64,000 nucleotides of DNA from Bryoerythrophyllum caledonicum (taxonomy: Eukaryota > Streptophyta > Bryopsida > Pottiales > Pottiaceae): contig OZ020517.1 of the NCBI GenBank assembly GCA_963971425.1, forward strand, positions 8,372,501 to 8,436,500, given 5' to 3'. The notes under the pieces are model-generated. The model worked only from the letters and a program-made list of their open reading frames with translations, did not search any database and was not told the DNA's origin. This document shows, piece by piece, positions 1 through 11,525 of the stretch; position 1 is the stretch's first letter; each line of letters opens with the position of its first letter. A program made the position numbers and the translations under genes.

Positions 1-125
1 CAACAATGTGTGACAATGTGTGAAAATGTATGATTTAGATTAATATGCTATTTTTCACTAAAGACAAGAATTTTTTCATGAACATTTTTGTGATATTTCA
101 ATGAAGAGCAATGCTATCTTGTGAG
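1..125 (-). repeat. R1 dispersed element, truncated end
   Basis: The window opens inside a copy of family R1. The stretch with two TGTGTGACAATGTG-like words, a TATGCTATTT word and ACTAAAGACAAGAA recurs in reverse complement at 37.7 kb and 49.7 kb. Only one end is present because the window begins here. No coding potential is seen. Confidence 0.6.
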
Positions 126-204
126 TGATGAGCGGTGAGTTAAAAAAAATTAAAAAAACGATTATTTTGTACTTTTTTTGGAATAAATAAAAGTGTTGCC
201 TATT

Positions 205-290
205 ACTAAACCATAAAACCTAAAATATAAACACTAGACCCTAAACCCTTAATCCTAAACCCTTAATCCTAAACCCTAAATTTGATTGCT
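205..290. repeat. Degenerate interstitial telomere-like tract
   Basis: Several CCTAAACCCTTAAT and CCCTAAA-type words occur in a row. They match the plant telomere heptamer in a degenerate state. The tract is short and internal, so it is an interstitial relic and not a chromosome end. The bases from here to 600 show nothing else I can name. Confidence 0.5.
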
Positions 291-599
291 TGTTGCTCAC
301 TGCTTACAAGATAGCAATCCTCTTTCAATGAGGAGTTATTTGAATAAAGAGCCACACATCAGTTGATAGTCTAGACTAAATTATTCAATGTTTACGGGTT
401 AACCACTTAGTGGTAAAAGTTCCAAGGTGGACCTTTCCAAGTATTGGGCACATTTTTATAATTAAAAAAAATTGTTATGTTTCCAATTGAATTAAGGTTA
501 CGTGGATTTGTTGGCTATTCTACATAATCTACATCATAATTTTACATTCATAGCACAAGCTATACTAACATCTATGGTTCAAATGCTTTACTACACAAA

Positions 600-1690
600 T
601 TACAACCCTCCATAAAGCTAGTGCACATGTCAATATAGATGGAAATGAACAAGCGGATAAACTAGCTAAGGAAGGACTAGATAAATCCCACAGAAATGCC
701 AAACACCTGCATGAATATGTTCACGCTACCCCATACTACTTCCAAAGACAGAATTGGTCTTCAATGGAAGACACCCTAGACAAAGGCGCCATAGGATTTT
801 TGAATAAATATCCCAAAAAAAATATCTAATTAACAACCTGGATTAAATCTCAGAAAGTTTCCCTAACATAGACAAATGGACCAGTAACAACAAAATTGAT
901 AATGAACTCTTTACAAATTTTTGGAAAAATCTCACAATTAGAGATTCACAAAAACATGCCTATTAAATTTCGTACCAAACAATATTTGGGAAATGCCTAC
1001 AAACAACTCTTCTTTGGAATAGAGCGATTTCCATCCATAACATGACCAATATGCACCTCCACGGACCCGGACACATGGCCACAAGTATAATTCCTCAAAT
1101 GTCAAAATTATCAGTCCACTCTTTATTCGTCAAAAGGCACAATAAGTGGTATGGAAAATTCAAAAACTTATATATTGTATCCTCAAGCAAATCCCAGTGC
1201 TTTATATTTATAAAGGCGGAAACCTTCAACAACAACCTACAAGAAAACACAGTCCCTATATGGCTACGTCTATGCACATGTGGAACTCAAAGATGTCACT
1301 GTAATGCTAGAATTAAACCAGACATACTATGCGTCAAAGGACTACCTTATAAAGATCCCCTACCAGACCACATAAACACAAAACTTACTATCTAAATTAT
1401 TGAATTCAAATATTGTAATGACAGATTTTCCCTAGAAGCAATCAAAAACAAAATGAATAAATACCAACCACTTATTAATGACATTGCAACTCTTGGATGG
1501 AAAGTTGACTCCCTCATTGTTGTTGCTGCTAGAGCTACTACCTTTATCCCCTCTATGAAAAGTCTCAAAGAAACATTCAATATCCCCATGAATCCAATTA
1601 AAAAGACATTCACAAAAATCAACACCATCCTTATCCAACATGCAATGTCCATACTTCTACACAAATAAAAACTCAAAAATAACCAACCTC
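600..1690 (+). pseudogene. 5'-truncated LINE tail (RNase H end, zinc knuckle, C-terminus)
   Basis: Translation shows the end of RNase H (VNIDGNEQADKLAKEG near 630-680) and then the same C-terminal protein as the large LINE at 27.1-28.1 kb, including NNNLQENTVP, a CTCGTQRCHCNARIKPD-type segment and VKGLPY. Frame breaks and stops interrupt it, for example near 825 and 1395. The copy lacks everything upstream of late RNase H, which is typical of 5'-truncated LINE insertion. It ends near 1690 and is followed after about 120 bases by a SINE body in the same orientation. Confidence 0.85.
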
Positions 1691-1812
1691 TCCCACAATT
1701 ATATGATACCCCTTAAAAACCTCTCTAAAACACACAATTATCCCTACATTTTAACTCTTGGAATTCAACCTTGTGGCTCTGGTTGGTCCTTAATTATTGA
1801 TTATTGATTATT

Positions 1813-1945
1813 GGTTACATAGTGTCCATCCTCGAGAGGGGAGAGTAGTTTCATACTACTAAACCTACGCCCAGTGGACATGAATTTAGTGGTATAACGA
1901 ACTAGACCCTTTGTTCACCTTCTTCTTCTTCTTTTCTTCTTCATA
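1813..1945 (+). mobile_element. SINE family A body with TTC-rich tail
   Basis: The segment carries the family core CATAGTGTCCATCCTCGAGAGG, then CCAGTGGACATG, and ends in TTCTTCTTCTTC. The same core is found at about 9.0, 12.2, 14.7, 28.6, 29.8, 46.0 and 50.5 kb. The tRNA-like head seen in the 29.7-30.05 kb copy is absent or not recognisable here. Confidence 0.75.
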
Positions 1946-2000
1946 GCTAGAAGAGTACTAGAATGAAGTAAAGCACTAGCTTCCACCAACATAAGATTTT

Positions 2001-2005
<5 letters not shown>

Positions 2006-2094
<89 letters not shown>
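2006..2094. repeat. (AT)n microsatellite
   Basis: Nearly uninterrupted AT dinucleotides for about 90 bases. It generates a spurious YIYIYI reading frame on the minus strand. Confidence 0.95.
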
Positions 2095-2098
<4 letters not shown>

Positions 2099-2099
2099 T

Positions 2100-3930
2100 T
2101 CATAGACAAGTTCAACAAAATCTTTGGCAGTTCTAACATTTTGTGGTATAAAGACAAGAAGACTATTGTCAAACTTGTAAACGTGCTCCTTGCCATAAAA
2201 AACAAGGGCGATGATTTAAGAGGTGGAGTTCAACAATTATATGAGTAATTTACCATACTCAGACCGTTGTTTGAGCACCACATTGATGCTTAGAATTTAT
2301 GTAAATAGCAACCCAAATCCATTTTCAAAGCTTTATGTAGCTTCATTGAAAAGTTTTTGATAAATATAATTAGAGTGTAGTCTAAGATTACTTAGGACAT
2401 TTTTCCATTCAAGGAACTTTTTGCCATTTGGCAGGTTCATAAAAAATCAACATTGATTGCAAATTTTTATTTTTTAAAATAAGAATGCGGCCTACCATTA
2501 GCTTCATAGAATTTTATTTCTTTTTACACTAGATAAAAGCCATGGTATTGTAAGTGCAATTTACTGGAATTCAACCAGCTCCAAGATTTGTTGCTCCCTT
2601 CTATACACATTAAAGTTTCAAAATAAAACAAATTTATTTTATTCAAAATTGTCACCAAAAATCTTGTCTGGAATGTAGAATTTATTTTTTTAAATAGCGC
2701 AAAGTCAAACACGTTGAAATGCTTCATAAAATTGGTGTACACGTAATAATTTGACATCAAGCTGAACATACTAGTATAAAATCACGCCATGCATTATGCA
2801 AAAAAATCGACACTGAGTAGAGTCAAAGTGTTTTATTCTCACACTGCAAGGAGGAAATAAACCTTTGTTCTCACTACATTCTTCCAAATTGATCAATGCG
2901 GTTAAAATTGATGAATTTTTTTTCATGTGGTTTTGGTAATTTAAAATTGAGATTCTATAGTTGAAAATTGGATGAGGCTTCTTATCTCTCCATTTCCACT
3001 CTTTGCACTAGAATGGGCAAGTTTGAAGTGCTTTTGGGTGTGAAATAGACCAAAAACTGTAGGATTATGACCTTTTTTTTAAAAAGTAATACTACACACT
3101 TTCTTGTTTAATTTTAAATTAAAATATGTTTTCTAGAGTTCACTCTTAGTGGTATCTTATGAAACTATTTCATATGCGTTCATTTTATTATTGATGGCAA
3201 GCAATGTTGATTTGAAGTGACGGTTCCTTGAAGTCGTATGTGGAAATTACCACAACTTTTTATGCTTGAGTGGAAATGAGGTGGGATGGATCTCAGAATA
3301 TGTAGATGGGAGTATGAGATGATGGTTCCATTTTTCATCTAGCCTTTACTATGACTAACAACAACACGCAATTAAGCAATTATGCACTTGGCCATTTAAA
3401 AGTGCACTTGGGTACAACGGCGGCCATTGCGAACAAAAGTTACAAAAATGAAAAAAAAAAAAAAACTCAAAGAAATAAATGTTTTTCAAAGGAAAAAAAA
3501 TTGAGCTTCTGCAACAATATTACGTACAATCATGGTTGTTAATATTGGAAGTGATTTTTTGGCATTTTCAACTAATTTTTGGTGGCCCCTCGTTAATACT
3601 AAATAAATGTGTATTTAATATAGTTTCACAATATTTCAAAGATAGATTTGAAGGATTGTAGTATACAAACATGTGAAATCACAAAAAAACATACTTTATG
3701 CAAGGGTTGGCATTTGATTAAAAGATATTCTACGTAGTACATAATGCATACAATGACGAAAACTAAATATAGACGCTTCTACAATTGGACTTAGCACTAA
3801 TAGTAAAAACACCTTTACTCTATAGGATTAATGACATAACGTCTTACATCACCCTTAGAATATACTACTCTTACACATACACTATATAGCACTTACCATA
3901 CAAAACTAGTATACTCTCATAAAGGCACAC
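2100..3930. other. Intergenic, no gene seen
   Basis: AT-rich sequence with short homopolymers, for example A runs near 3450. Short open frames do not look like conserved protein. A stretch near 2960-3070 shares words with R1 ends, but the match is too weak to delimit. Confidence 0.4.
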
Positions 3931-3933
3931 TAT

Positions 3934-4760
3934 CTACTCCATAGAATTTAGGGTTGCTTGCAAACGGTCGTCATCGATAGCTTCGGTTTGCATTGCAATA
4001 TATTGTAATATGTGAGCCTTTGCCAATTGAAGAATGCGAATCCTGCTTTCGACCTGCACTCCAAATACATTGCACTTTCTCCACCCGCTGACCCCAGACA
4101 TGGTTCTTTCCGGTGTGTCTACCCATTTGAAATTCAAAATCCTATAATTTTTTCATTAAATGTCCAATTTAAGAAAAAAATGTTTTACCACTAACGTCTT
4201 GGTAATGCTTTTCTATAGTAAAAATTTCAAAGAAAAATGTTTGAAATTGACACCATAGATTCATAGAATTTTGACCGAACTTTCATAAAGCTCATTTTTG
4301 ACAGATGGTCCTTTTAGGGTTAAATATGCTACACCCTTCTTCACCCCTAAACATTGGTGTACAAGGAACTCATATCATTCTTGACATGATGATAATGAAT
4401 CTAGATCATGTGTGACGCAAACTTTTAGAAATCAAGTGAACTGAAACGATAGGAATCGACTCAACCTAGGGAAGAAAATGAACCATGTTGTCTACTTGCT
4501 ATTAGTGACACCATTGGAATTTGTTACAATTGCTAATTAAAAAAAGTATTTGTACATCAACATAAAGGTTATTCTACAAAAAACATGGTACAGAGGATCA
4601 ATCAAGAATCAATTTTGAATTTGTATAAAAATAATTATTTACCTCAAGATACGTTGCAGGTGTTAGCGGTACACGCACCGATGTATAATGCGGTTCAACA
4701 TTAAATCACCATTTCGTCGCTGTTGTTGGACATGTTTTTCAACCTTCGAAAAAACCTGCA
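3934..4760 (-). other. Possible decayed gene fragment, unknown
   Basis: Two minus-strand pieces look mildly protein-like. One (4137-3934) ends in QLAKAHILQYIAMQTEAIDD, 15 more codons and a stop. The other (about 4756-4668) follows a TTTTGCAG acceptor-like site and reads VFSKVEKHVQQQRRNGD and onward to a stop. I recognise neither and cannot join them. They could be remnants of a mobile element or chance frames. Confidence 0.15.
4310..4490 (+). repeat. R1 fragment
   Basis: Shares AATATGCTACACCCTTCTTC, the ATCATTCTTGACATGATGAT block and GGGAAGAAAATGAACCATG with the full R1 copies at 37.4 and 49.4 kb, in the same orientation. Both ends are truncated. Sequence from here to 5390 has no recognisable gene; a short duplicated phrase, ACTTGAGGCACAAGGTTCC, occurs twice near 4930-4990. 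Confidence 0.55.
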
Positions 4761-5392
4761 AAACATGCATAAAATTTATATGATCATTTGTTAAAATCAT
4801 GTGATAAAAACTTCCAAGTATCTTCGTATTACATAGAGCATGAAAATTTAACATGATATGTAAAAAGTTTAAACATAAAGAGAAACAAAGTAAAAGGACC
4901 AAAGTTCAAAAGACAAATTTGGACTAATCAACTTGAGGCACAAGGTTCCAAAGTCAAATTTCACCTTTACAACTTGAGGCACAAGGTTCCAACTTGAATA
5001 TAAGGTTTCTAAACAAACCCCATAAGTCTCTTCTCTTCCCGCTTTCAAAGGTGAGCACTTTCACAATCACAATCGTTCATTACTTCATTTACTAACTTCT
5101 ATTCGTTTTGTGTCTAATGTGTAGAACGGAGGAGGAAATTTGCACTTCGAGGGATTTCGAGAACTTGGTAAGTTTCTGCCTTCGTTTCAAACTCAAAGTC
5201 CAAGTTTTGAGCACAAAAATGTATATACCAACTTCAATATGTTCAAATTTGCAAATTCAATAGAAATGCAACGTTTACACATGATAAGAGTCAACTAGGG
5301 AGTGAAAGTGACTCTGAAACTACTAAGAACCGAAATCATGAGAGAAGCTCGTAGTATGGCACTAGTATATACAATTTTGTGCTCACAAACTG

Positions 5393-5512
5393 AAACCCTA
5401 GCCGCCGCAACCTACACCAAACCCTAGCTGCCGCAACCTACACCAAACCCTAGCTGCCACAACCTACACCCAAACCCTAGCCGCCACAACCTACACCCAA
5501 ACCCTAAAAAAA
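5393..5512. repeat. Minisatellite with telomere-like AAACCCTAG core
   Basis: About four tandem units of roughly 28 bases, each containing AAACCCTAGC, GCCGCAACC and TACACC. The unit includes the CCCTAAA-type word and drifts between copies. It lies just left of the palindrome-bounded segment. Confidence 0.75.
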
Positions 5513-5561
5513 CCTAGCCGCCGAATTCGCGTGACGCCCCAAGTTGAAACTGTAGACTAGA

Positions 5562-6716
5562 GGTGTGCGCGCGCACACCCCATCTGCTGCTGCTCCTCCT
5601 CCATCTATCATCTCCAAAAAAGTCCTCCAAGATGTAGATCTGCACACAAACACCATTACCTCCCCCAAAATCATGACCCTTGATTTTCCACCATCCCCCT
5701 CACCTCCTTCAACCTCACAGCTACCACTTTCAAGCTACTCTCTCCAAACCCTCCTCCTCCCTCTCGAAACCCTCCTCCCTCTCGAAACCCTCATCCCTCT
5801 CGAAACCCTCCTCCTCCCTCTCGAAACCTCCTCCTCGTGCACCTGTGAAGAGAGGGTTTATTGGTCGGTCGAAATGAGAGATGGCTAACGCACGCAGGGT
5901 TTGCTGCCTGCGCGTTTGCTGGTCGAAGAGAGAGTTGGAAGACGCGCGCGGGCGTACTCTACCGGCCAGGTGCAGTCAGCCTTCCAGCCAGGCGCTGGTG
6001 CGGTCAGCCTTCCAGCCAGGCGCTGGCTGGCCAGAACCAGGCGCTGGACGCCTGCGCGGAGCCAGGCTCTGGCTGGTGTGCGCCCTGAGATTCGCGTCAC
6101 CAGAAATAATTCCGCGATCGCCTTTCCCTCCGTAGAGAATCACACTCTTCGTGACGCACGTCATGGTGTGGTAGCCCCGAGCGCACGGCGTTGGTCCCTT
6201 AGGGTTAAGCGTCTCCCACTCCAACCGATCCGTGTGCAGAATCGCGAGCTCCTTAAGCCACTCCCAGTCAATGCCGCCGTATCCTCCAAACACTAAGATC
6301 CCTCTCTCCTGCAACAGATGCGCCACGGTGGTGTGCGTCCCGATCACTCTACCCGCCAGCGCGCCTCCCGTCGTCACCACCTTCCAGTCCAGCGTCCTAG
6401 TGTTGAACATGTGCACGTCCCCGTGCATCATCACCTTGTCACTCCCGCCGATGATCCAAAGCTCCTCGTCCCCGACCAGAGTCGCGGTGTGGTACGCCCG
6501 CGGCGCACACTCCGCATGCGCCTGCAGCTGTTGCCATTGCCACTGACCAGGCGCTGCCAAAGCGCCGCTGCCTTCACATCAAAAAAAAAATAAGCCGCTT
6601 CTCTCCCTCTCTCCTTCTCTAAACCAATCTCCCCCTCTCAACTCCCCTCTCTCCCTCACACCTCCCCTCCAGTCCTCTCCCTCACAACTACTGCCAGGGG
6701 TGTGCGCGCGCACACC
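5562..6716. mobile_element. Palindrome-bounded chimeric segment (gene-capturing element?)
   Basis: The same 18-base perfect palindrome, GGTGTGCGCGCGCACACC, occurs at 5562-5579 and 6699-6716. Similarity extends a few bases outwards (CTAG next to each), so the ends form an imperfect terminal inverted repeat of about 25 bases. The interior is much GC-richer than its surroundings. It holds an 18-base CT-rich minisatellite (5755-5830), repeats of CCAGGCGCTGG (5988-6060 and again at 6547), and a kelch-protein fragment. This organisation suits a Pack-type element that has picked up host gene pieces; no transposase is present and no target duplication is clear. Confidence 0.45.
6095..6560 (-). pseudogene. 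Kelch-repeat protein gene fragment
   Basis: The minus-strand frame encodes about 140 residues of a kelch beta-propeller protein. Visible motifs are CAPRAYHTATLVGDEELWII then GGSD, RVIGTHTTVAHLL, GILVFGGYGG, CARGYHTMTCV and ILYGGKGD, the alternating GG, Y and W pattern of two to three blades. There is no in-frame ATG at the start: the frame opens after a TGA and runs through the CCAGGCGCTG repeat into kelch sequence. The 3' end also runs into minisatellite. Intact kelch proteins have five to seven blades, so this is a fragment. It lies inside the palindrome-bounded segment, which suggests capture. Kelch identity is firm; which gene it came from is unknown. Confidence 0.8.
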
Positions 6717-6845
6717 CCCCTAGGACTACCCAAAGATTGATACCCTTGATTACAAAACCCTAATCCCAAACCCTAAATTGATACCTTGTTGATAACCGGT
6801 TATGGTACCCATGAAGTCATACCCTGGTGGTGATACCTTCGATAT

Positions 6846-7640
6846 TGATACCCTAAGTACCTTGGTCCATAAATTATGTAGAGAATATCTCAACCAAAAA
6901 TTGTTAAAAATGCTTGTTTTAGTGCAATTAGCATGGAAAAAAAAAGTTTTTTTTGTAGTTTTAACCGTAGGATCTCAATTATGACTTATTAATTAATATG
7001 CATGAAAAAATTCATAAAGTTTTACCGCACGGATTGAAAGATTATAATGTTTGAAGTAGAGAAAAGGCTCATTTTCTTCCCTGCGTTTACTGGATCAGCA
7101 GACTTTGACTTCAATTGGTGTCCAATTTTTGCACTATAAAAGGTCTCAATTAATTAGCATATAGTTAAGCATGATGTTAGTTCCTAACATACCAATTTTT
7201 AGAGGTAGAAAAGGAGTGTAGCATTTTCAAAAAAATTGTGCAATGAGTGGAGGTTCAAAAATTCTCTATTCACGTTATGTTTTTTTGTGAACTTGATATC
7301 GTTTGAAATGAGAATTTAAATGGTCAATAAGAAGGTTTACATCACATAATGCCGTAGGAAAAATCAAAAGTGAATCATACAAAGATCTCAAAGTTTTATG
7401 TGGAAAGGTAGAAGATTTTTTGGTACCGTGACCGAAAATGTGTGACAATGTGTGAAAATAATTGACTTGGATTGATATGCTATTTCATCAAAGAACTAAC
7501 AACATGCTTAACATGATGGTATTGGATTTAGATCTTGTGTAGTGCAAAAGTTTTTAGAGGTAGACAAGGGGTGTAGCATATTCAAAAAAATTGTACTATG
7601 AGTGGAGGTTCAAAAATTCTTATTCCATACTAATAGTGAC
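6846..7640 (-). repeat. R1 element copy plus a second partial copy
   Basis: Starts with CCCTAAGTACCTTGG, the R1 terminal repeat. It then carries the family phrases in reverse order to the 37.4 kb copy: the hexamer-rich AAATTCATAAAGTTTTACCG block, AAAGATTATAATGTTTGAAG, TTAGAGGTAGAAAAGG, and TTTTATGTGGAAAGG. From about 7497 a part of the inner sequence is repeated, so the copy is rearranged. No coding potential. Confidence 0.7.
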
Positions 7641-8411
7641 TATGGTTTTGTAATGATACACAGGTTTTTTAAGTGTTGCGTTATGGCACCACCAAAAATT
7701 GACAGAATCTGGGAGAGCCACGGCTGGTGGATCGCGGAAGTGGATGAGTCGAGCGCCAGAAGATGAGCTCTGAGCCTGGAGCTATATACTATAGTAGAGC
7801 ATGCATGCAGTTTAGGTGGCAAGTACATTAGTATAATGCAGTTTAAGATGTGTCTATCGCTAAGTGGGTGGTATATATTTATATATTGGGTGGTCCATAT
7901 GATATGTTTGATTTTAGAATCCCTCAACAATAGTGTGGAATTGCTTGATTATGTATGTTTTTGCATTACAAAATACAGTGAGGTACTTTACACTATCTTA
8001 GGAAGTTGCATATATATTTTTGTATCTCTTACACATTGCAATTGAAGTGGAGTACTCTAAAATCCTATAATAACTCAAAACACATTTATAATCTCTTTGG
8101 GCACATGATTATAATTTTGTAGTAGGATTTGCAAACTAGATTAGAAATCATATATTTTATAAAAAAAGGTAGCCAATGTAAAAAATATTTTACTTATATG
8201 AACATTAAGATGCCAATGTTTGACACGACAAACACCAAAATTTTGTGACAAAAAACATACTATACTTTTGCCAAATTTTGATTTAAAAAAAAGTTATGAG
8301 CAAATAACTTGCGGCTTTCTACCAGCAACCAGTGCACTTGGCTAAGTGCATAATTGCTTAATTGCGTGTTCAACATGAACATGAACAATATCAATAACAA
8401 CACGACCAATA
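7640..8411. other. Intergenic, no gene seen
   Basis: AT-rich, short chance frames only. No conserved protein, tRNA or repeat unit that I can delimit. Confidence 0.4.
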
Positions 8412-8626
8412 AGGTAGGACAACCCAAACCGACCGGCAATCCAATACCATTCCCTTCTATACCCTTCCTAGATTCCACGGAATGTAGCCTATCTATACAC
8501 GACTTACGCATTGATCAATGCATTCATAAATGATGTGATGACTGGCTTTAATTCCTCCCTAAAATCCAAGAAGGGTATAGAACGGAGCAGTATTGAATCG
8601 CCAGTTGGTTTTGGGTGGTCCTACCT
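8412..8626. mobile_element. TA-target MITE, copy 1
   Basis: Long imperfect terminal inverted repeats of about 60 bases. The left arm begins AGGTAGGACAACCC and contains TTCTATACCCTTC; the right arm is its reverse complement (GAAGGGTATAGAA, GGGTGGTCCTACCT). TA flanks both sides (8410-8411 and 8627-8628). Total 215 bases with no coding capacity, so non-autonomous. A TA target suggests a Tc1/mariner-type source, but the family is not identified. Confidence 0.8.
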
Positions 8627-8731
8627 TAGGTCATTGGCCTAAAAGCGCTTCAGATGCATTCAATTAAGCAACATTAAGGATGGTAAGCTTGTGCATGTGG
8701 TGAAGTCTTTCAAATCGCATAGGCGATACTA
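8627..8731 (+). pseudogene. Decayed coding-like fragment between two MITEs, shared with 32.3 kb
   Basis: This short interval matches 32308-32416 base by base with scattered changes. In one frame both give a similar protein: here IKDGKLVHVVKSFKSHRRY, there IIEEGQIVHELKPSRSHMRY. Stops interrupt both. The shared reading suggests an old coding sequence, which I do not recognise. Both flanking MITEs inserted at TA sites within this repeat. Confidence 0.45.
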
Positions 8732-9209
8732 AGGTAGGACAACCCAAAACTGAGCAACAACCCAAAATCGCTCCATTCTATACCCTTCATAGATTCCACT
8801 AAGGAAATGCAGCCTATCTTTACATGACTTACGCATGACCCATGAACTTATAAGTGAGGTAACAACCAGGTACATTTCATCCCAGAAACCACTATAGTCC
8901 ACCCAACAATGGTGGGAAGTCATAAGACCTTGTGGTAAAGGTACTCAAAAGCCCTTGGAGGTATGACATGTTGGTTGTCTCTAAGGCACTTGGTGTAAGA
9001 GAGTGTTTACCCTCGAAAGGGGGAAGTCTAGGTCTATCACACTACCCTATGTCCCGTGGCATGAGGCTCAGTGAAGAGAATGAGAATGAATGAATACTAA
9101 TACTATTTGCACCGATCCCCGACTAGAGTTCTACTTCCTCCTTGAAACCTAGTAAGGGTACAGAAGGAAGCAACATTGGGTTGCTAGTCAATTTTGGGTT
9201 GTCCTACCT
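8732..9209. mobile_element. TA-target MITE, copy 2, carrying a nested SINE
   Basis: Same terminal inverted repeats as the 8412 copy (AGGTAGGACAACCC on the left, GGGTTGTCCTACCT on the right). TA flanks at 8730-8731 and 9210-9211. Its centre is interrupted by a SINE A body at about 8882-9107, which explains its larger size (478 against 215 bases). Confidence 0.8.
8882..9107 (+). mobile_element. SINE family A copy nested in MITE
   Basis: Contains the post-head part of the family (CTATAGTCCACCCAA, CCCTTGGAGGTATGACATG) and the core GTTTACCCTCGAAAGGGGG with CCTATGTCCCGTGG. The TTC tail has decayed to AATGAATGAATAC. It inserted after the MITE, because MITE sequence continues on both sides. Confidence 0.75.
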
Positions 9210-9636
9210 TACTATGACCTCCTCAACCTACAACGCTTTAGCACATGCACAACCTTGAACCCTGAAAGATGACCCAGTGTGGTCCACTTCGACAAGTAGC
9301 CAGAGGGCCACTGCGAGCTCAGGGCCAAACCACACGAGAGGAAAGGCAGTGAGTTGGATGACTCACATTGGTTCAAATTAGCAAGTGGTTGCCACATGAG
9401 AGGAAGTAGGGGGAGTGGCAAGAATGATATGGCAACTTTGTAGCTTTGGAATTTGCATTGGATGTTGCATTGGAATCTACATGGCAATGACTTGGCACAA
9501 TAATTGCATTTGAAAACTACTAGGCACTAGTGCCTGGAAGTCCACAATGTAAGGAGGAAAATAATATTTTTTGTGCCACTAGTGCCATGTTGGAGGAAGT
9601 TGTGAAACTTCCTCCCCCTCCCGTGTGGTAAGGCCC
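9210..9636. other. Intergenic, no gene seen
   Basis: Mixed-composition sequence with a chance minus-strand frame. Nothing recognisable. Confidence 0.35.
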
Positions 9637-11327
9637 TCATCCAAGCTCTAAGCACGCGCACATGTCAGCCATATGGCTGGATTTCGACCCCCATCTGGTC
9701 CCTAAAATCCCAGATTGGGACCTGGGTGACCAGATGGGTGAACGGGTCCAGGTCCAGCGACATGTGCGCCTGCTTTCTGTTTCCACGCCGCCTCCTCTGC
9801 TTGCCGTTCTATACCTTCCATAGCTACAAATTCTTTCAAAACTTTGACGTCGTCTCAGGTTTCTGGGCGCCGGTACAACAGAGCCTCGTTCTCGGGAAGG
9901 CAGGGGCACGGACCGATGCAGGAGCTCTACGGATGAGGAGCACCGGAACGAGTCCCAGCTCCCGGAAGTGGAGGTTGAGGACATTCCGCAGTCGAAACGA
10001 TCCGCACCGTTCCAATACGTCCGCTCCCGAAACCCACAATGGTTCCAGTTCATACCCGGTGTTTTCAGCTTGAATGATTTGTGAGGTTTAGTATCTGGCG
10101 AGGGTTGCCAGTTTAAATGGGCGCTAAACCCATCCGGAAGGTTACGTGTTCGGCTCAGTTTGAGTTCCTTCGATTAGGTTTCAAATTTGAGCGGCAGGAA
10201 TGCCAGGATTCCTTGGTTATTACGGATGGGACTTTGCATACAGAGTGTGTAAATTAAATACTCCAGAATGGCTGAGAACAGAACCTTTGTCCCGTAGTTG
10301 GGTGCGGGTTTTCAGATCAAGTTAAGGGTAGCACCGGAAAGATGGCTTGAACAGATTACTTGTGGGAACACTCTGGAAACTGGCGTGTAGACCACGTAGT
10401 ACCAACATCAACAATCAGTCAGATAAGAGGCTTACTTTGTTTTCAAATGTTGCAGTTCTTAATTCGTCTTGAGCTCAGGTTAAATATCCCAGACGACTCA
10501 ACGAACTCTGCACTATCTCTCCGCATCGGGTGACCAAATCCCCAGCCTCCTTGAAAATTATCTCTAAGCAGGTCTGGTCACGATGCGTACTCACAGAAAA
10601 CAACTGTCCATTTCACCTCGGAATCTCCACCTCACATACCGAGAAACAGATCCTCGTCAAACGAAGATGAGACCACTTCCTTTTGCGCCAGTTCATACTA
10701 AGTCATCCACTAAACATCACGACCTGTAATCAGTAATATTGGCGCTTGCAACCGAAGAGAAATTTTCCCCCCAAGAGTCGAAACAAAGGTACGTATACGA
10801 CGTACCCTCGTGCCATTGGTGGGACTAACAACATCGCTGTCGCAACCGCGTATAAGTATCATGCATGGCGCCGCATGCTACCTTTTTAAGGATGCGTTCT
10901 AGTAACCCTAACGAACTACATATCTGACCCCTCATTGAAGTGGACACCATTGCGGAGGTGAGCACATAAGCAAAGGCCATGGTAATCTGTGCACAGATAA
11001 AAGCTATGCGTGCCACTCTAGCGATTCCAAGAAGCGATAACGGCACCTAGCAGAACTGAGTGCAACAAAAGCCTAAACAAGCACTAGAAACAAACATAAA
11101 CTCAAATCAGAACAAAGAATACAGTGCTTCGGAAGGGAACTCCATAGCATCTGCAAACGCCGCGCCGCGCGCTTGCGGACTAGGTTGAGCTCTCCAGATC
11201 CAGCGAAGCGAGGGACACTGGGAGAATGGGTAGTTTGGTAAGACATTATATGGATGATGATGCCTCAGCCCTAACCCTAAGTCCCTTAACCCCTGAAGGA
11301 CAGAGCCTATGACCGTGGCATCAATCC
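9637..11327 (-). repeat. Duplicated segment, copy A (inverted relative to 30.6-32.4 kb)
   Basis: Read on the minus strand, it starts at 11327 with GGATTGATGCCACGGTC and runs in parallel with 30601 onward. A core of about 900 bases (11327 to about 10418) is nearly identical to the other arm: over the 222 bases 11046-10825 I count two differences from 30867-31088. Beyond the core the two diverge abruptly and are rearranged, although GACCAGATGGGGGTCG and GGAATCCTGGCATT remain shared. Composition is richer in GC than the surroundings, like old gene sequence. The small Cys-rich frame of copy B is broken here, because its ATG is lost by a small deletion. Confidence 0.85.
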
Positions 11328-11404
11328 GGGTAGAATAATGGTCCGGGTAGTTAAATGATCCGGATCTCGTTAAATGGATGAATACTTCAGAACTCGGTCC
11401 AAGT

Positions 11405-11525
11405 TCTTTGGAGGAGAGATTGATGGATGTATAATAGATGGATGGTGTATAGGTGGATGGATGATGTGTACATGATGTATGGATGATGTGTGGGTGATGG
11501 ATGGATGGATGATGGGTGATTTGGT
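11405..11525. repeat. GGATGATG-type microsatellite
   Basis: Irregular tandem GGATGGATGATG words over about 120 bases. It generates a His/Pro/Ile-rich spurious frame on the minus strand. Sequence to 12170 shows no gene. Confidence 0.8.

Noticed and set aside
5976..6560. Intact kelch gene
   Set aside because: No in-frame ATG before the kelch motifs, only two to three blades, both ends run into minisatellite. Called a fragment.
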